From Physcocola sp002396385 (lineage in GTDB: Bacteria > Bacteroidota > Bacteroidia > Bacteroidales > Paludibacteraceae): a stretch of 64,000 nucleotides of DNA. Location of the stretch: positions 1 to 64,000 of the forward strand of contig CAMNDM010000015.1 of the NCBI GenBank assembly GCA_946535435.1, written 5' to 3'. Made by a program: the position numbers and the translations under genes. The notes under the pieces are model-generated. The model ran no database searches and was not told the DNA's origin. It saw only the letters and a list, made by a program, of their open reading frames with translations. Positions 50,607 through 59,739 of the stretch are shown here, one piece after another (the stretch's first letter is position 1; every line of letters begins with the position of its first letter).

Positions 50607-51257
50607 ATGAGTAACGCTGAAAAAAATATCATCTATTATTCGGAAAAACTAAAGGCTATTTATGCCCCTATTTTTATCCGTCTTTACCGCTTATTTGCAA
50701 ATGCAGATTCCGAGTGGGCTGTGTTCGTCAAAGAACGGCAAAACCACATAGAGGTCAGAAAGCGTTATTTTATACCGCTTTTAGCACTTTTGGTTGTTGT
50801 GCATCTTTTGTCAATATGTCTAGTCTGTTTTTGGGAACCAGATTCAGACTTCGTTTTGAAACAGCTGCTCAAGTGTGTGTTTGAGACGGCAATGTCCAGC
50901 CTTATTTGTTACACTTTGTCAGGAATAATTGTCTGTTCGGTATTTGGCAATAAGAGAGTAAAAAGACTGTATCTTGACAAAGATTTAGATTTGCACAAGT
51001 CGTACCAACTGATAGTTTTCCCGTTTTGTGTTTCAATGGTGGCGCAAATTCTTGAAAACATTTGGGAAATTTTATTCTTTACCCACTTCGTGGCTATCGC
51101 CCTATCGTTTATGCTTGTTTGGCGGGGATTGGCTGCCATTGTTCCCACAGTGGTCGACAACCCTACGAAACACACCTGGTTTACATTTATTATAGGAATG
51201 ATTCCTCTTCTTTTAACAAAGATGATGAATTCAGTATTTAATTTAATGATGAGTTAA
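50607..51257 (+). CDS. Integral membrane protein, Yip1-like
   Basis: A 216-residue protein with five hydrophobic segments at about 55-77, 90-112, 135-155, 157-177 and 190-212, and a cytoplasmic N-terminal 50 residues starting MSNAEKNIIYYSEKLKAIYA. The arrangement resembles the Yip1/DUF1282 type of small Bacteroidetes membrane proteins, often of unknown role. smpB starts two bases after its stop, so they share a transcript. Confidence 0.65.
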   Translation: MSNAEKNIIYYSEKLKAIYAPIFIRLYRLFANADSEWAVFVKERQNHIEVRKRYFIPLLALLVVVHLLSICLVCFWEPDSDFVLKQLLKCVFETAMSSLICYTLSGIIVCSVFGNKRVKRLYLDKDLDLHKSYQLIVFPFCVSMVAQILENIWEILFFTHFVAIALSFMLVWRGLAAIVPTVVDNPTKHTWFTFIIGMIPLLLTKMMNSVFNLMMS

Positions 51258-51258
51258 C

Positions 51259-51717
51259 ATGGAGAAACTCCAAAAAAATATTCTGATTAAGAATAAGAGA
51301 GCTACTTTCGATTATGCTCTTCTAGATACCTATACGGCAGGTATTGTGCTGTTTGGCACTGAAATAAAATCAATACGAAGGGGAAAAGTCAGTTTGGTGG
51401 ACTCCTTCTGTTATTTTACTGACGATGCCGTATGGGCAAAAAATATAAATATATCTGAAGACTTTTATGGCAGCTATAATAACCACTCTCCGAAGCGTGA
51501 TCGGAAACTGTTACTGACAAAAAAAGAAATTCGCAAACTTCGTGCTGCAACCAAAGACACGGGTTTTACCGTGGTTCCAACCAAATTGTTCATCAACGAG
51601 AAAGGTCTGGCAAAATTGGAAATAGCAGTAGCGAAAGGTAAAAAGGAATACGATAAGCGCGAGTCGATAAAAGAACGCGATGACAAGCGGATGATGGCGC
51701 ACTTTTTCAAAAAATAA
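51259..51717 (+). CDS. smpB: SsrA-binding protein SmpB
   Basis: A 152-residue protein, the partner of tmRNA in rescuing stalled ribosomes. KRATFDYALLDTYTAGIVLF and GTEIKSIRRGKVSLVDSF are conserved beta-barrel strands, and the C-terminal tail KKEYDKRESIKERDDKRMMA is the basic helix that enters the decoding centre. No tmRNA gene is seen in the window. Confidence 0.95.
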   Translation: MEKLQKNILIKNKRATFDYALLDTYTAGIVLFGTEIKSIRRGKVSLVDSFCYFTDDAVWAKNINISEDFYGSYNNHSPKRDRKLLLTKKEIRKLRAATKDTGFTVVPTKLFINEKGLAKLEIAVAKGKKEYDKRESIKERDDKRMMAHFFKK

Positions 51718-51735
51718 TATAAGGAAGTAAAAGAG

Positions 51736-53205
51736 ATGGAAACGCCTTTTATAACAATGAATGGGGTAGTGCCTGCCATGTATGGCGTACAATTTGCCTC
51801 AAACATTAATTGGACCATTAATAAAGGGGAACAATGGGCTGTTGTCGGTTCTAACGGTGCCGGCAAGTCGTTACTTGCTGAGGTCCTTTTAGGTAGGACT
51901 GCCTGTAAAGGTGAAAAGATTAAATATAATTTCTTTGACGAGAAACCGGAAGACTACAAGTTGGAGCACTTCCCTGTTGAGAGTATCATAAAAGTTTGTT
52001 TCGAGTCGGCATATACGATGGCCGACTACAAGAATATGTATTACCAACAACGGTTCAATTCGACAGAGAATGAAGAAAATCCTACTGTTGAGGAAATCTT
52101 AACCCGGGCAACATCGTCGAAAGACGATTTGGAGTATTGGAAAGAGAAACTGAATCTGTCTCCGCTATTTCCCAAAAGAATAATCATGTTGTCATCGGGC
52201 GAACTGCGCCGTTTCCTTATAGCAAGTGTACTAATTAAGAAACCGGACCTCGTTATTTTCGACAACCCGTTTATAGGTTTGGACAAACAGACCTGTATGC
52301 AACTCAACACTTTTTTCAATGAATTGGCCAGGTTCCAGCAGATGATATTCATTGTTCCCGCATTAGAAGAAATACCAGATGTGGTGACCCACATTATGCC
52401 CGTCAAGGCGATGGCATTCGGTCCGACTATGACCCGAAAGGCGTTCGACAAAGACACCCAGTTTCAGGCATCGCTGTTCGAGGAACGCTCATTCCCTGTG
52501 GTGGAATTGCCGGCAACGTCTGTACCACAGACCGAGTATGAGGTGGTGATGGATATGAAAAACATCAATATTTCCTATCCACAACGCACTCTGTTCAAAG
52601 ACTTGAACTGGAAGATTCTGAAAGGAGAAAAATGGGCATTGTCTGGCCCGAATGGTTCGGGCAAGTCAACCCTTTTGAGTTTGTTAGCCGCAGATAATCC
52701 GCGCGCCTATGCCCAAAATATAACCCTATTCGATAAAAGGAGGGGAACGGGAGAGACGATATGGGACATCAAACGGAAAATAGGCTATATCTCGTCGGAA
52801 ATGCATCTGTATTTCCATGCAGACCAGACATGCCTCCGTATTGTCGATTCTGGCTTTTTCGATACCATTGGGTTGTACCGCAAGTGTAGTGAGGAGCAGG
52901 AGAAGGTCGCCTTGTGCTGGATGAAGATGTTGGGTATTGAAAATATAGCAGATAAACCGTATCTGAAAGTGTCGAGCGGTGAGCAGCGTTTAGTGTTGCT
53001 TGCCCGCTCACTGGTGAAAAATCCGGACCTGCTGATACTCGACGAGCCACTGCATGGATTAGATGCTCAAAACAAATCAAATGCGAGAAAGGTGATAGAG
53101 ACCTATTGTGCACAACCTGGACGTACAATGATTTATGTAACCCACCGGAGAAATGAAATACCGGCATGTGTTACAAAATTCTTCGAATTGGAAAAATTTG
53201 ATTAA
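51736..53205 (+). CDS. Twin ATP-binding-cassette protein, ModF-like
   Basis: A 489-residue soluble protein with two ABC ATPase domains. First: Walker A VVGSNGAGKSLLAEVLL, signature LSSGELRRFLIAS (degenerate), Walker B DLVIFDNPFIGLD. Second: SGPNGSGKSTLLSLLA, signature SSGEQRLVLLARSLVK, Walker B DLLILDEPLHGLDAQNK. It lacks membrane segments and the ABC-F linker. The closest type I know is ModF/PhrA. In the first Walker B the catalytic Glu is replaced by Asn (DNP instead of DEP), suggesting one inactive site. Follows smpB by 18 bases. Confidence 0.78.
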   Translation: METPFITMNGVVPAMYGVQFASNINWTINKGEQWAVVGSNGAGKSLLAEVLLGRTACKGEKIKYNFFDEKPEDYKLEHFPVESIIKVCFESAYTMADYKNMYYQQRFNSTENEENPTVEEILTRATSSKDDLEYWKEKLNLSPLFPKRIIMLSSGELRRFLIASVLIKKPDLVIFDNPFIGLDKQTCMQLNTFFNELARFQQMIFIVPALEEIPDVVTHIMPVKAMAFGPTMTRKAFDKDTQFQASLFEERSFPVVELPATSVPQTEYEVVMDMKNINISYPQRTLFKDLNWKILKGEKWALSGPNGSGKSTLLSLLAADNPRAYAQNITLFDKRRGTGETIWDIKRKIGYISSEMHLYFHADQTCLRIVDSGFFDTIGLYRKCSEEQEKVALCWMKMLGIENIADKPYLKVSSGEQRLVLLARSLVKNPDLLILDEPLHGLDAQNKSNARKVIETYCAQPGRTMIYVTHRRNEIPACVTKFFELEKFD

Positions 53206-53293
53206 AAAAACAGAGTTTTTAAGATACTTTGTTCATTAATTCATGTAAATTGTAGCGAAGAGGTAACATAATGACAGAAAAAGCGTGTATTTT

Positions 53294-53324
53294 TTTGCCG
53301 ATATATAATTTGTTGCTAATTTTG
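53294..53324 (+). promoter_or_regulatory. Aminotransferase promoter (TTTG-N19-TAATTTTG)
   Basis: TTTG at 53294-53297, 19 bases, TAATTTTG at 53317-53324. A perfect Bacteroidetes promoter with a leader of about 70 bases. The stretch TTTGTTGCTAATTTTG is also found before nqrA. Confidence 0.7.
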
Positions 53325-53403
53325 CAAAAAAATATGTAAACAATGCAAAACACACGTTTTGCGGAGTTGAAGTACAGAAGAATTAAAAAACAAATTTAAA
53401 AGA

Positions 53404-54594
53404 ATGGAACAAGTTTCAACGCGTTTGGCTGTTTTATCACCGTCTGCAACATTGGCAATGTCTCAAAAGAGCAGCGAACTTAAAGCACAGGGTGTAGATG
53501 TTATTAGTTTAAGTTTGGGCGAGCCCGATTTTAACACACCAGATAACATTAAAGAAGCAGCTAAAAAGGCTATTGATGATAATTTTTCGTTCTATACACC
53601 GGTTTCCGGCTACATGAGTTTGCGAAACGCAATCTGCAAGAAACTTAAAGAGGAAAACGGTCTCGACTACAAGCCGGAACAGATTATTTGTGCTAATGGT
53701 GCAAAACAGGCTGTTTGTAACGCTATTTTGGCTCTGATAAGCAAAGGCGACGAGGTTATTATTCCTACTCCATATTGGGTTAGTTATTCCGAAATGGTGA
53801 AGTTGGCAGAGGGTACTAATGTATTTGTTCCTGCACCAGCCAGTCAGGATTTTAAAATCACTCCTGCCCAGTTGGAAGCTGCAATCACCGATAAGACCCG
53901 TGCTATTATCCTTTGTTCTCCTTCAAATCCTACTGGTGCCGTTTATTCAGAGGCTGAAATCAAAGGTTTGGCCGATGTTTTGGCTAAGCATCCGCGTGTT
54001 ATTGTAATTGCTGACGAAATTTACGAGCATATTGTTTATAGTGGCAAGAATACAAGTATTGCAAAGTTCATCAAGGACCAGACTGTTATCATTAATGGTG
54101 TGTCGAAGTGCTATGCAATGACCGGATGGCGTTTGGGATGGTTGGCAGCTCCGCTTTGGATAGCTAAAGCTGTAAACAAACTGCAAGGTCAGTATACTTC
54201 TAACCCTAGCTCAATTGCCCAAAAAGCAGCAGAAGCCGCATATCTTGGTCCGCAGGACAGTGTTGAAGCGATGCGTGTGCAGTTTCAGAAACGACGCGAT
54301 TTGATTATCGAGTTGGCTAAAGGGGTTCCAGGCTTTGAAACAAGGGTTCCTGATGGTGCCTTCTATATCTTCCCTGTAGTTGAATCGTTGTTTGGCAAAA
54401 AGTCCTCAAAAGGCGACGTTGTGAATAATGCAGACGATTTGGCGATGTATCTGTTAAATGTAGCCCACGTTGCTTGTGTGTCTGGTGCAGCTTTCGGTGA
54501 TCCTAAATGCATTCGTATGTCGTATGCTACTTCTGAGGATCAGATTAAAGAGGCTTTCAAGAGAATTAAGGCTGCTGTTGAAGATTTGAAATAA
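53404..54594 (+). CDS. Aspartate/class I aminotransferase
   Basis: A 396-residue PLP enzyme of the class I (1-gamma, Thermus-type) group. SLSLGEPDFNTPDNI at the N-terminus, NGVSKCYAMTGWRLGWLAAP with the PLP lysine and phosphate-binding Arg, and a substrate-binding Arg near the C-terminus (CIRMSYATS). It interconverts aspartate and oxaloacetate and perhaps other amino acids. Single-gene unit with its own promoter and terminator. Confidence 0.9.
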   Translation: MEQVSTRLAVLSPSATLAMSQKSSELKAQGVDVISLSLGEPDFNTPDNIKEAAKKAIDDNFSFYTPVSGYMSLRNAICKKLKEENGLDYKPEQIICANGAKQAVCNAILALISKGDEVIIPTPYWVSYSEMVKLAEGTNVFVPAPASQDFKITPAQLEAAITDKTRAIILCSPSNPTGAVYSEAEIKGLADVLAKHPRVIVIADEIYEHIVYSGKNTSIAKFIKDQTVIINGVSKCYAMTGWRLGWLAAPLWIAKAVNKLQGQYTSNPSSIAQKAAEAAYLGPQDSVEAMRVQFQKRRDLIIELAKGVPGFETRVPDGAFYIFPVVESLFGKKSSKGDVVNNADDLAMYLLNVAHVACVSGAAFGDPKCIRMSYATSEDQIKEAFKRIKAAVEDLK

Positions 54595-54617
54595 TGGTAA
54601 AATACAATGTATGATAA

Positions 54618-54644
54618 AGAGGGCGCAATAGAGCGCCCTCTTTT
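54618..54644 (+). terminator. Terminator after the aminotransferase
   Basis: AGAGGGCGC and GCGCCCTCT around six bases, then TTTG. Also usable by the minus-strand gene that ends at 54677. Confidence 0.8.
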
Positions 54645-54676
54645 GTTTTCTTTACCTTGAAAAGTTTGATTCTTGT

Positions 54677-55399
54677 CTAGTACATTTCAATGGTAATGAT
54701 GCTGGCATCAGGCTTAAATAATGATGAATTCTTTTTCTCGAAATCCAGCGAAGATTCTTTGTCTACATCTACACTTACAGCTTCGCATGCAAACCTGAAA
54801 AGGATTCTAGGGTATTCTTTTACTTTAATGTAATTGATGCACTTCCCGTCAGGATCAACGCCGTAAATACCTTCCAGTCCGGTGAATTCCTGCTGTAAAT
54901 CGGAAACGGTAGACCCAATTCCAATGCCTTCTTTAGTTTTAAATTTTTCTGAATAAACTTCAATTCTGCTAATACTATCTCTGTAATAAAATCCGGTACA
55001 ATTGTCTGATTTTGAAAAAGTGTATTTCAGTGAGTCTTTGCTGATGGACTCTCTGTCTATTTGTGGGGCGTCCTCACTAAAAGCGAACTTGTAATATAAA
55101 ACAAGTCCACCTATATTTTTTGTGGGTTTTATACAGCCATCATACCATTCGGAATCTTCTATTTGCGGCCATCCGTAAAAATCCGCACTTCGTCCAATAG
55201 TATCGTTTACAGAAAACAAACCGACGGATTTTTCTGTGATCAAAAAAAGTGATTTTTTCAATTGTTTATTGCGGATAGTCGTGTCAACTTTGTTAATAGT
55301 AGTGTGTGTCGTGTTGAATTCCTTGCTCGTATTAGCAACGAGGAACGAACATTTAGTCAAGAATACTATTATTGTGTAAATAAATCTTTTAGCTGGCAT
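54677..55399 (-). CDS. Secreted protein of unknown function
   Basis: A 240-residue protein with an N-terminal hydrophobic segment (FIYTIIVFLTKCSFLVANT) that looks like a signal peptide. The mature part is polar and beta-rich; residues 160-185 (TKEGIGIGSTVSDLQQEFTG) follow a pattern seen in several Bacteroidetes periplasmic proteins with a calcium- or peptide-binding-like fold, but I cannot name the family. The transcript starts near 55,420 from a TATATTTG box at 55434-55427. Confidence 0.6.
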   Translation of the reverse strand: MPAKRFIYTIIVFLTKCSFLVANTSKEFNTTHTTINKVDTTIRNKQLKKSLFLITEKSVGLFSVNDTIGRSADFYGWPQIEDSEWYDGCIKPTKNIGGLVLYYKFAFSEDAPQIDRESISKDSLKYTFSKSDNCTGFYYRDSISRIEVYSEKFKTKEGIGIGSTVSDLQQEFTGLEGIYGVDPDGKCINYIKVKEYPRILFRFACEAVSVDVDKESSLDFEKKNSSLFKPDASIITIEMY

Positions 55400-55426
55400 A
55401 AATAGAGAACGTAGAACCGACTATTA

Positions 55427-55434
55427 CAAATATA
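55427..55434 (-). promoter_or_regulatory. -7 box of the gene at 54677-55399
   Basis: TATATTTG on the minus strand, 28 bases before the ATG. Confidence 0.4.
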
Positions 55435-55844
55435 GCATATAGAATAGCAAAATTAAAGGACTTTCATTCATTTTGCTATTGTTGATTAAATTTTATGCTA
55501 AACATTTGATTTTTTGAGAAATTAAGGTTTAATTTGCGGTAGGAATTGGGATGTAGATTGTTGGATAATTATCCATAGATTCTATTTCATTCTAACTATA
55601 TGGTTTCTGCTTTACTTTGTGATACAGCTTAACGGAACAGAGCTGCTTGCTTTGTCTTATAGACCATGCTTTACTCACAGATTTCTATTTTCAGGAATTG
55701 CGGTAAATCATTTTTAGTAGGGATATTTTATAATATGATATGAATAGAATTTTCAATACCATTTGAAAATAATCAGAAAATTCTGTTTTTATGTCGTTTA
55801 TAATTAATTGTGTGTGTTTGAATTACTAATTTTTTATTATTACC
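55435..55844. other. 410-base AT-rich gap before the xylanase gene
   Basis: No gene seen on either strand. It presumably holds the xylanase promoter, but I see no good TTTG-N19-TAnnTTTG pair; TGTGTTTG at 55813-55820 is the nearest -7-like match. The length suggests regulation by a plant-cell-wall sensor, which is inference. Confidence 0.35.
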
Positions 55845-57902
55845 ATGAATAAAAGTTTACTTATGTTTGCAGTTGGTGCACTGATGGGTGTTTCAGCTGC
55901 CAATGCTCAGTTAAACAAGAACACTTGCAAGTTTCTAGGTAACATTACTACAAGCAATCAGATTCAGCCAAATGTTGCAAATTTGAGGTATGAGGACCTA
56001 TGGGATCAACTTACTTGTGAAAACGAGTCAAAGTGGGGTACCATTGTTAGGAGTAAGGTTAAAAATGTTGATGAGGCTCTTTCCAAATGGAATTGGACTT
56101 CTGCCGATAATCATTACAAGTGGTGTAAACAGAATGGTGTGTTATTTAAATTCCATGCCCTTCTTTGGACTAGCCAATGGCCAACTACATTAGCTAGCTG
56201 TTCTCCTTCTGAATTAAGAGAACAGGTTGAAATTTGGTTTGATGCTGTTGCTAAAAAATATCCTGACTTGGCGGTGATTGATGTCGTAAACGAAGCTTTG
56301 AAAGGGCATGCCGAAAACACTGAGAATGGCCAGTCATCACTTAACTTTAAAAAATTGTTGAGCCAGGCTTTGGGTAACAGTGATAACCCATATGACTACA
56401 AGTGGATTGCTGAAGCGTTCAGAATGGCCCGTAAGAGATTCCCTAACGCTGTGTTGATTTACAACGATTATAATACATTCACATGGCAAAAAAATGAGTT
56501 TGTAGATCTTGTGTCATCATTGGTTAAACAAGGCGCTCCTATTGATGCTTACGGTCACCAGAGTCACGATTTGGATGACTATTATAAGAGTTTCCAAATT
56601 ACGAACTTTGGCAATACGTTGAATGAAATACACAACAACATAACAAAAAATGGTGGTAGGGAATTACAGTGTTACATTACCGAATACGATATCTCACAAG
56701 GCGATGAAAACACTTATGAAACCATCATGAAAAACACATTCCCTGCAATGTGGGAGGCTGATTTCGTTGCCGGTGTTACCATTTGGGGATTCGTAAATGG
56801 TAAAACTTGGAGAAGTAACACGGGTTTGGTAACAAGCACAGGGGCAGACCGTAGCGGTATGAAATGGTTGCGTAATTACATGTCTTCGGATAAGGCCAAG
56901 AATGTTACAGCAAAATTCTGTGGTAAAAATGCAGCAGGACCTTCTATAACAGTTGAGGCAAGCAAGTCGACTGTAGTGCTCGGTAACAGTGTTGATTTCT
57001 CTGTGAAACTCAACAGTGAAAAAGATGGCATTAAGACTGTGACTTTCTTTGACGGTAACACTAAGATTGGTGAAGGAGAGAATTTCACTTGGACTCCTGA
57101 AAAGGCGGGAGAATACTCTATTTCTGTAGTGGTCGCTACTAACAACAATGAAGAGGTGAAGGGTTCTGCCACAATAAAAGTAGTTGAGCCTAACAAACCT
57201 TATGGTGGAACTGCTGCCGTTATCCCAGGAAAGATTGAAGCAGAGAACTACGATGAAGGTGCGTCTGGTTTGGCTTATTTTGACCAATCGGCTGGTAACA
57301 CATGTGACGATTACACCAACTACTACCGCAAAGATGATGTTGATTTGAAGAAAATTGACGATGGTGTTGCTGTTGGTTCTTTCCAAGAAAATGAATGGCT
57401 TTCTTATACAGTAGATGTTAAAGATGATGGCGAATATGAAGTGACTTTGCGTCTAGGAGAAGGAAATTCTTCTGGCTCACTTTTGGTATCTTTCGATAAA
57501 TCTAATGTAGAACAAGAGGTCTCTGTTGGTAAGATTGGTGACTGGGGCGTTTTCGATGTTGTAGAAGCAAAGAAAATGAAATTGGTGAAGGGTGTTCAAA
57601 CTTTGACCATCAAGAATACTGGTTCGTGGATTGATATCGATTGGATTCAATTCGGCAATAGTGATGGTGTTGAAACTATAGCTTGCGAGCCTATTACCAT
57701 AACTCCTAATCCTGCGTCAACTCAAATCGAAATTAATGGTGTGACACCAAACAGTGTTGAAATTATATCTCTCTCGGGTGTCGTATTGAAAAAGAGTAGT
57801 GAAAGCAGCCTTTCAATTTCTGATTTGGCAAATGGTAACTACATTGTACGTATTGTAACGGACAATGCTGTCATTAATAAGAAACTTGTTGTGAAGAAAT
57901 AA
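55845..57902 (+). CDS. Secreted GH10 endo-1,4-beta-xylanase with CBM6-like and T9SS sorting domains
   Basis: A 685-residue enzyme. Signal peptide MNKSLLMFAVGALMGVSAANAQ; GH10 catalytic barrel at about 25-350 with acid/base E150 in VIDVVNEAL and nucleophile E280 in CYITEYDIS; an Ig/PKD-like domain at about 365-450 (STVVLGNSVDFSVKLNSEKD); a CBM6-type carbohydrate-binding module at about 460-605 (IPGKIEAENYDEGASGLAYF, ending IDIDWIQFG); and a C-terminal type IX secretion sorting domain (ITPNPASTQIEINGV ... NGNYIVRIVTDNAVINKKLV). It cuts xylan outside the cell and is probably exported and anchored by T9SS. Followed by a strong terminator. Confidence 0.94.
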   Translation: MNKSLLMFAVGALMGVSAANAQLNKNTCKFLGNITTSNQIQPNVANLRYEDLWDQLTCENESKWGTIVRSKVKNVDEALSKWNWTSADNHYKWCKQNGVLFKFHALLWTSQWPTTLASCSPSELREQVEIWFDAVAKKYPDLAVIDVVNEALKGHAENTENGQSSLNFKKLLSQALGNSDNPYDYKWIAEAFRMARKRFPNAVLIYNDYNTFTWQKNEFVDLVSSLVKQGAPIDAYGHQSHDLDDYYKSFQITNFGNTLNEIHNNITKNGGRELQCYITEYDISQGDENTYETIMKNTFPAMWEADFVAGVTIWGFVNGKTWRSNTGLVTSTGADRSGMKWLRNYMSSDKAKNVTAKFCGKNAAGPSITVEASKSTVVLGNSVDFSVKLNSEKDGIKTVTFFDGNTKIGEGENFTWTPEKAGEYSISVVVATNNNEEVKGSATIKVVEPNKPYGGTAAVIPGKIEAENYDEGASGLAYFDQSAGNTCDDYTNYYRKDDVDLKKIDDGVAVGSFQENEWLSYTVDVKDDGEYEVTLRLGEGNSSGSLLVSFDKSNVEQEVSVGKIGDWGVFDVVEAKKMKLVKGVQTLTIKNTGSWIDIDWIQFGNSDGVETIACEPITITPNPASTQIEINGVTPNSVEIISLSGVVLKKSSESSLSISDLANGNYIVRIVTDNAVINKKLVVKK

Positions 57903-57926
57903 TTTAAGTCCTAATTTGAATTCATT

Positions 57927-57964
57927 AGGACCCCGAAAGTTTCACACTTTCGGGGTCCTTTTTT
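57927..57964 (+). terminator. Terminator of the xylanase gene
   Basis: A 14-bp stem AGGACCCCGAAAGT with its complement around five bases, then a T-run. Confidence 0.9.
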
Positions 57965-58082
57965 GCGGTATCTTAATAGTGGCGACTATGAATAATGACG
58001 CAGGAAAGAATCAATGATATTTGAAGTCAGACTGAAGGCTTTTTATCCTAAATTTTGTCCTTTAGGCCTAGAGTATAGACAA

Positions 58083-58117
58083 AAAATCCCCACCATAAAA
58101 TGGTGGGGATTTTTTTA
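58083..58117 (-). terminator. Bidirectional terminator after adk
   Basis: ATCCCCACCA and TGGTGGGGAT around five bases, flanked by A6 on the left and T7 on the right, so it terminates on both strands. It follows the adk stop by 24 bases. Confidence 0.85.
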
Positions 58118-58133
58118 TCGTTAAACTAACGGT

Positions 58134-58706
58134 TTACTTTGAAGAATCGATTGCCTTGCAGATGTCAGCGAAGATGGTATCGAGTTCACCCACACCATTG
58201 ATGTCAACGCAACTCCCTTCCTTCTTGTAGAAGTCGATAACAGGAGTAGTCTGTTCCTTATAGGTAACAAGACGTTTCTGGATGGTTTCCAAGTTGTCGT
58301 CAGAACGACCAGAAGTCTTACCACGGTTAATTAAGCGGGCGATAAGCTCTTCATCGTCAACATGGATATTAAGCATTACAGACACGTCGGTACCGCGTTT
58401 GTTAAGGAGAACTTTAAGCGCTTCGGCTTGTGCGTAGGTACGAGGGAAACCATCAAAAATTACGCCGCTAGCATCCTTTACAGCTTCCAACTCGTTATCG
58501 ATCATATTGATAATGAGATCGTCGGTAACCAGTTTCCCCTCATCCATAAATTTTTTAGCAGTTTTGCCAAGTTCAGTGCCTTCTGCAATCTGTTTGCGAA
58601 GAATATCACCTGTAGAGAAATGCTTGAAACCATACTTAGCGATGATTTTGTCACTTTGTGTTCCTTTACCGGCACCTGGTGCGCCGAAAATAACTACGTT
58701 TTTCAT
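58134..58706 (-). CDS. adk: Adenylate kinase
   Basis: A 190-residue kinase making two ADP from ATP and AMP. P-loop FGAPGAGKGTQSD near residue 7, AMP-binding HFSTGDILRKQI, and FDGFPRTYAQAEAL. The region from about 120 to 150 (INRGKTSGRSDDN) is the short lid of the small bacterial form. Last gene of the operon that starts with PBP1A; 23 bases after hpt. Confidence 0.95.
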   Translation of the reverse strand: MKNVVIFGAPGAGKGTQSDKIIAKYGFKHFSTGDILRKQIAEGTELGKTAKKFMDEGKLVTDDLIINMIDNELEAVKDASGVIFDGFPRTYAQAEALKVLLNKRGTDVSVMLNIHVDDEELIARLINRGKTSGRSDDNLETIQKRLVTYKEQTTPVIDFYKKEGSCVDINGVGELDTIFADICKAIDSSK

Positions 58707-58729
58707 TGTCTATTATAAATTGATATAAC

Positions 58730-59266
58730 TTATTCCTTTAAAACATAAATTGCAGGCAGGTTACGTCCAACCCCATCATAATCTAAACCATAACCTACTA
58801 CAAACTTGTCTCCTATTTCTTTTCCAATAAAATCAATAGAGACATTGACTTTTCTTGCTGACGGTTTCGACAAAAGTGCAACAAGAGTTATACTCTCTGG
58901 GCGCATTTTAGTAAGGTTTTTCTTGAAAACATCCATCGTCAGTCCACTGTCAACGATATCTTCAAGAATAACAATGTGTCTTCCCTTTACCACCTCAGGA
59001 ATTTCTGAAGTAACCACGTTACCTGTAGTCTGCATACCAGAATAAGAAGAGTAGCGCACGAATAAAGTCTCGTATGGCCGTTCAAGCGAGCGAAGAAAGT
59101 CGGAAGCAAAGACAAAAGCACCATTCAGCATAACAATAAAAATAGGATTTTTATCTTTGAATACAGTTTCTACTTTCTTTGCCAAAGACGTAACAATCAA
59201 ATTCATCTCTTTTTTTGAGATGAACTCGGTAAACACTTTGTCTTTTACGGTTATATCACTCATCAA
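58730..59266 (-). CDS. hpt: Hypoxanthine phosphoribosyltransferase
   Basis: A 178-residue purine salvage enzyme. VMLNGAFVFASDFLRSL and the PRPP-binding motif VILEDIVDSGLTMD, then KPSARKVNVSIDFIGKEIGD for base recognition. Its start overlaps the deaminase stop by four bases; with adk it forms a purine nucleotide set. Confidence 0.94.
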   Translation of the reverse strand: MMSDITVKDKVFTEFISKKEMNLIVTSLAKKVETVFKDKNPIFIVMLNGAFVFASDFLRSLERPYETLFVRYSSYSGMQTTGNVVTSEIPEVVKGRHIVILEDIVDSGLTMDVFKKNLTKMRPESITLVALLSKPSARKVNVSIDFIGKEIGDKFVVGYGLDYDGVGRNLPAIYVLKE

Positions 59267-59739
59267 TACTCAATTTTATCGTCTTTTTTTGTCCATTCTT
59301 GAAAGGTTACAATTGCTTCATCGTGAAGCATCTGCTCACGTGGCATGGAACGTTTTTCGGGCGATAGCGCAAATTCCGAATAAATAAAGGCATCGTCGAA
59401 ATCAATTGCTTTTGCGTCTTCTTTGTCGTTAGCGTAATAATAGCGGCTGATGTGTGCCCAATACATAGAGGCAAGACACATCGGACATGGTTCACACGAT
59501 GCGTATAAAACACATCCGCTCAAGTCGAACGTGTTTAATTTTTTGCAGGCTTCGCGGATGGCGCAAACTTCGGCGTGTGCGGTAGGGTCATTGTCGAGTG
59601 TTACACGGTTCGACGATGCCGCAACAATTTTTCCCTCTTTGACTATGACAGCCCCAAAAGGACCTCCACCTTTGTGGACGCTTTCGGTAGCCAGCCGAAT
59701 AGCCAGCCTCATATGTCCTTTATCTTCGTTGTTTATCAT
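59263..59739 (-). CDS. Nucleoside/guanine deaminase
   Basis: A 158-residue zinc deaminase of the cytidine-deaminase fold. Zn ligands in TAHAEVCAIR (His-Ala-Glu) and SCEPCPMCLASM (PCxxC). The C-terminal DDAFIYSEFALSPEKRSMPR is like guanine deaminase (GuaD), in which the tail swaps between subunits, rather than TadA. That would feed xanthine or hypoxanthine-type bases in purine salvage next to hpt. Overlaps spt-like and hpt genes by four bases each. Confidence 0.85.
   Translation of the reverse strand: MINNEDKGHMRLAIRLATESVHKGGGPFGAVIVKEGKIVAASSNRVTLDNDPTAHAEVCAIREACKKLNTFDLSGCVLYASCEPCPMCLASMYWAHISRYYYANDKEDAKAIDFDDAFIYSEFALSPEKRSMPREQMLHDEAIVTFQEWTKKDDKIEY

Noticed and set aside
57965..58080. 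Small RNA gene between the two terminators
   Set aside because: No promoter or stable fold that I can point to in this stretch.
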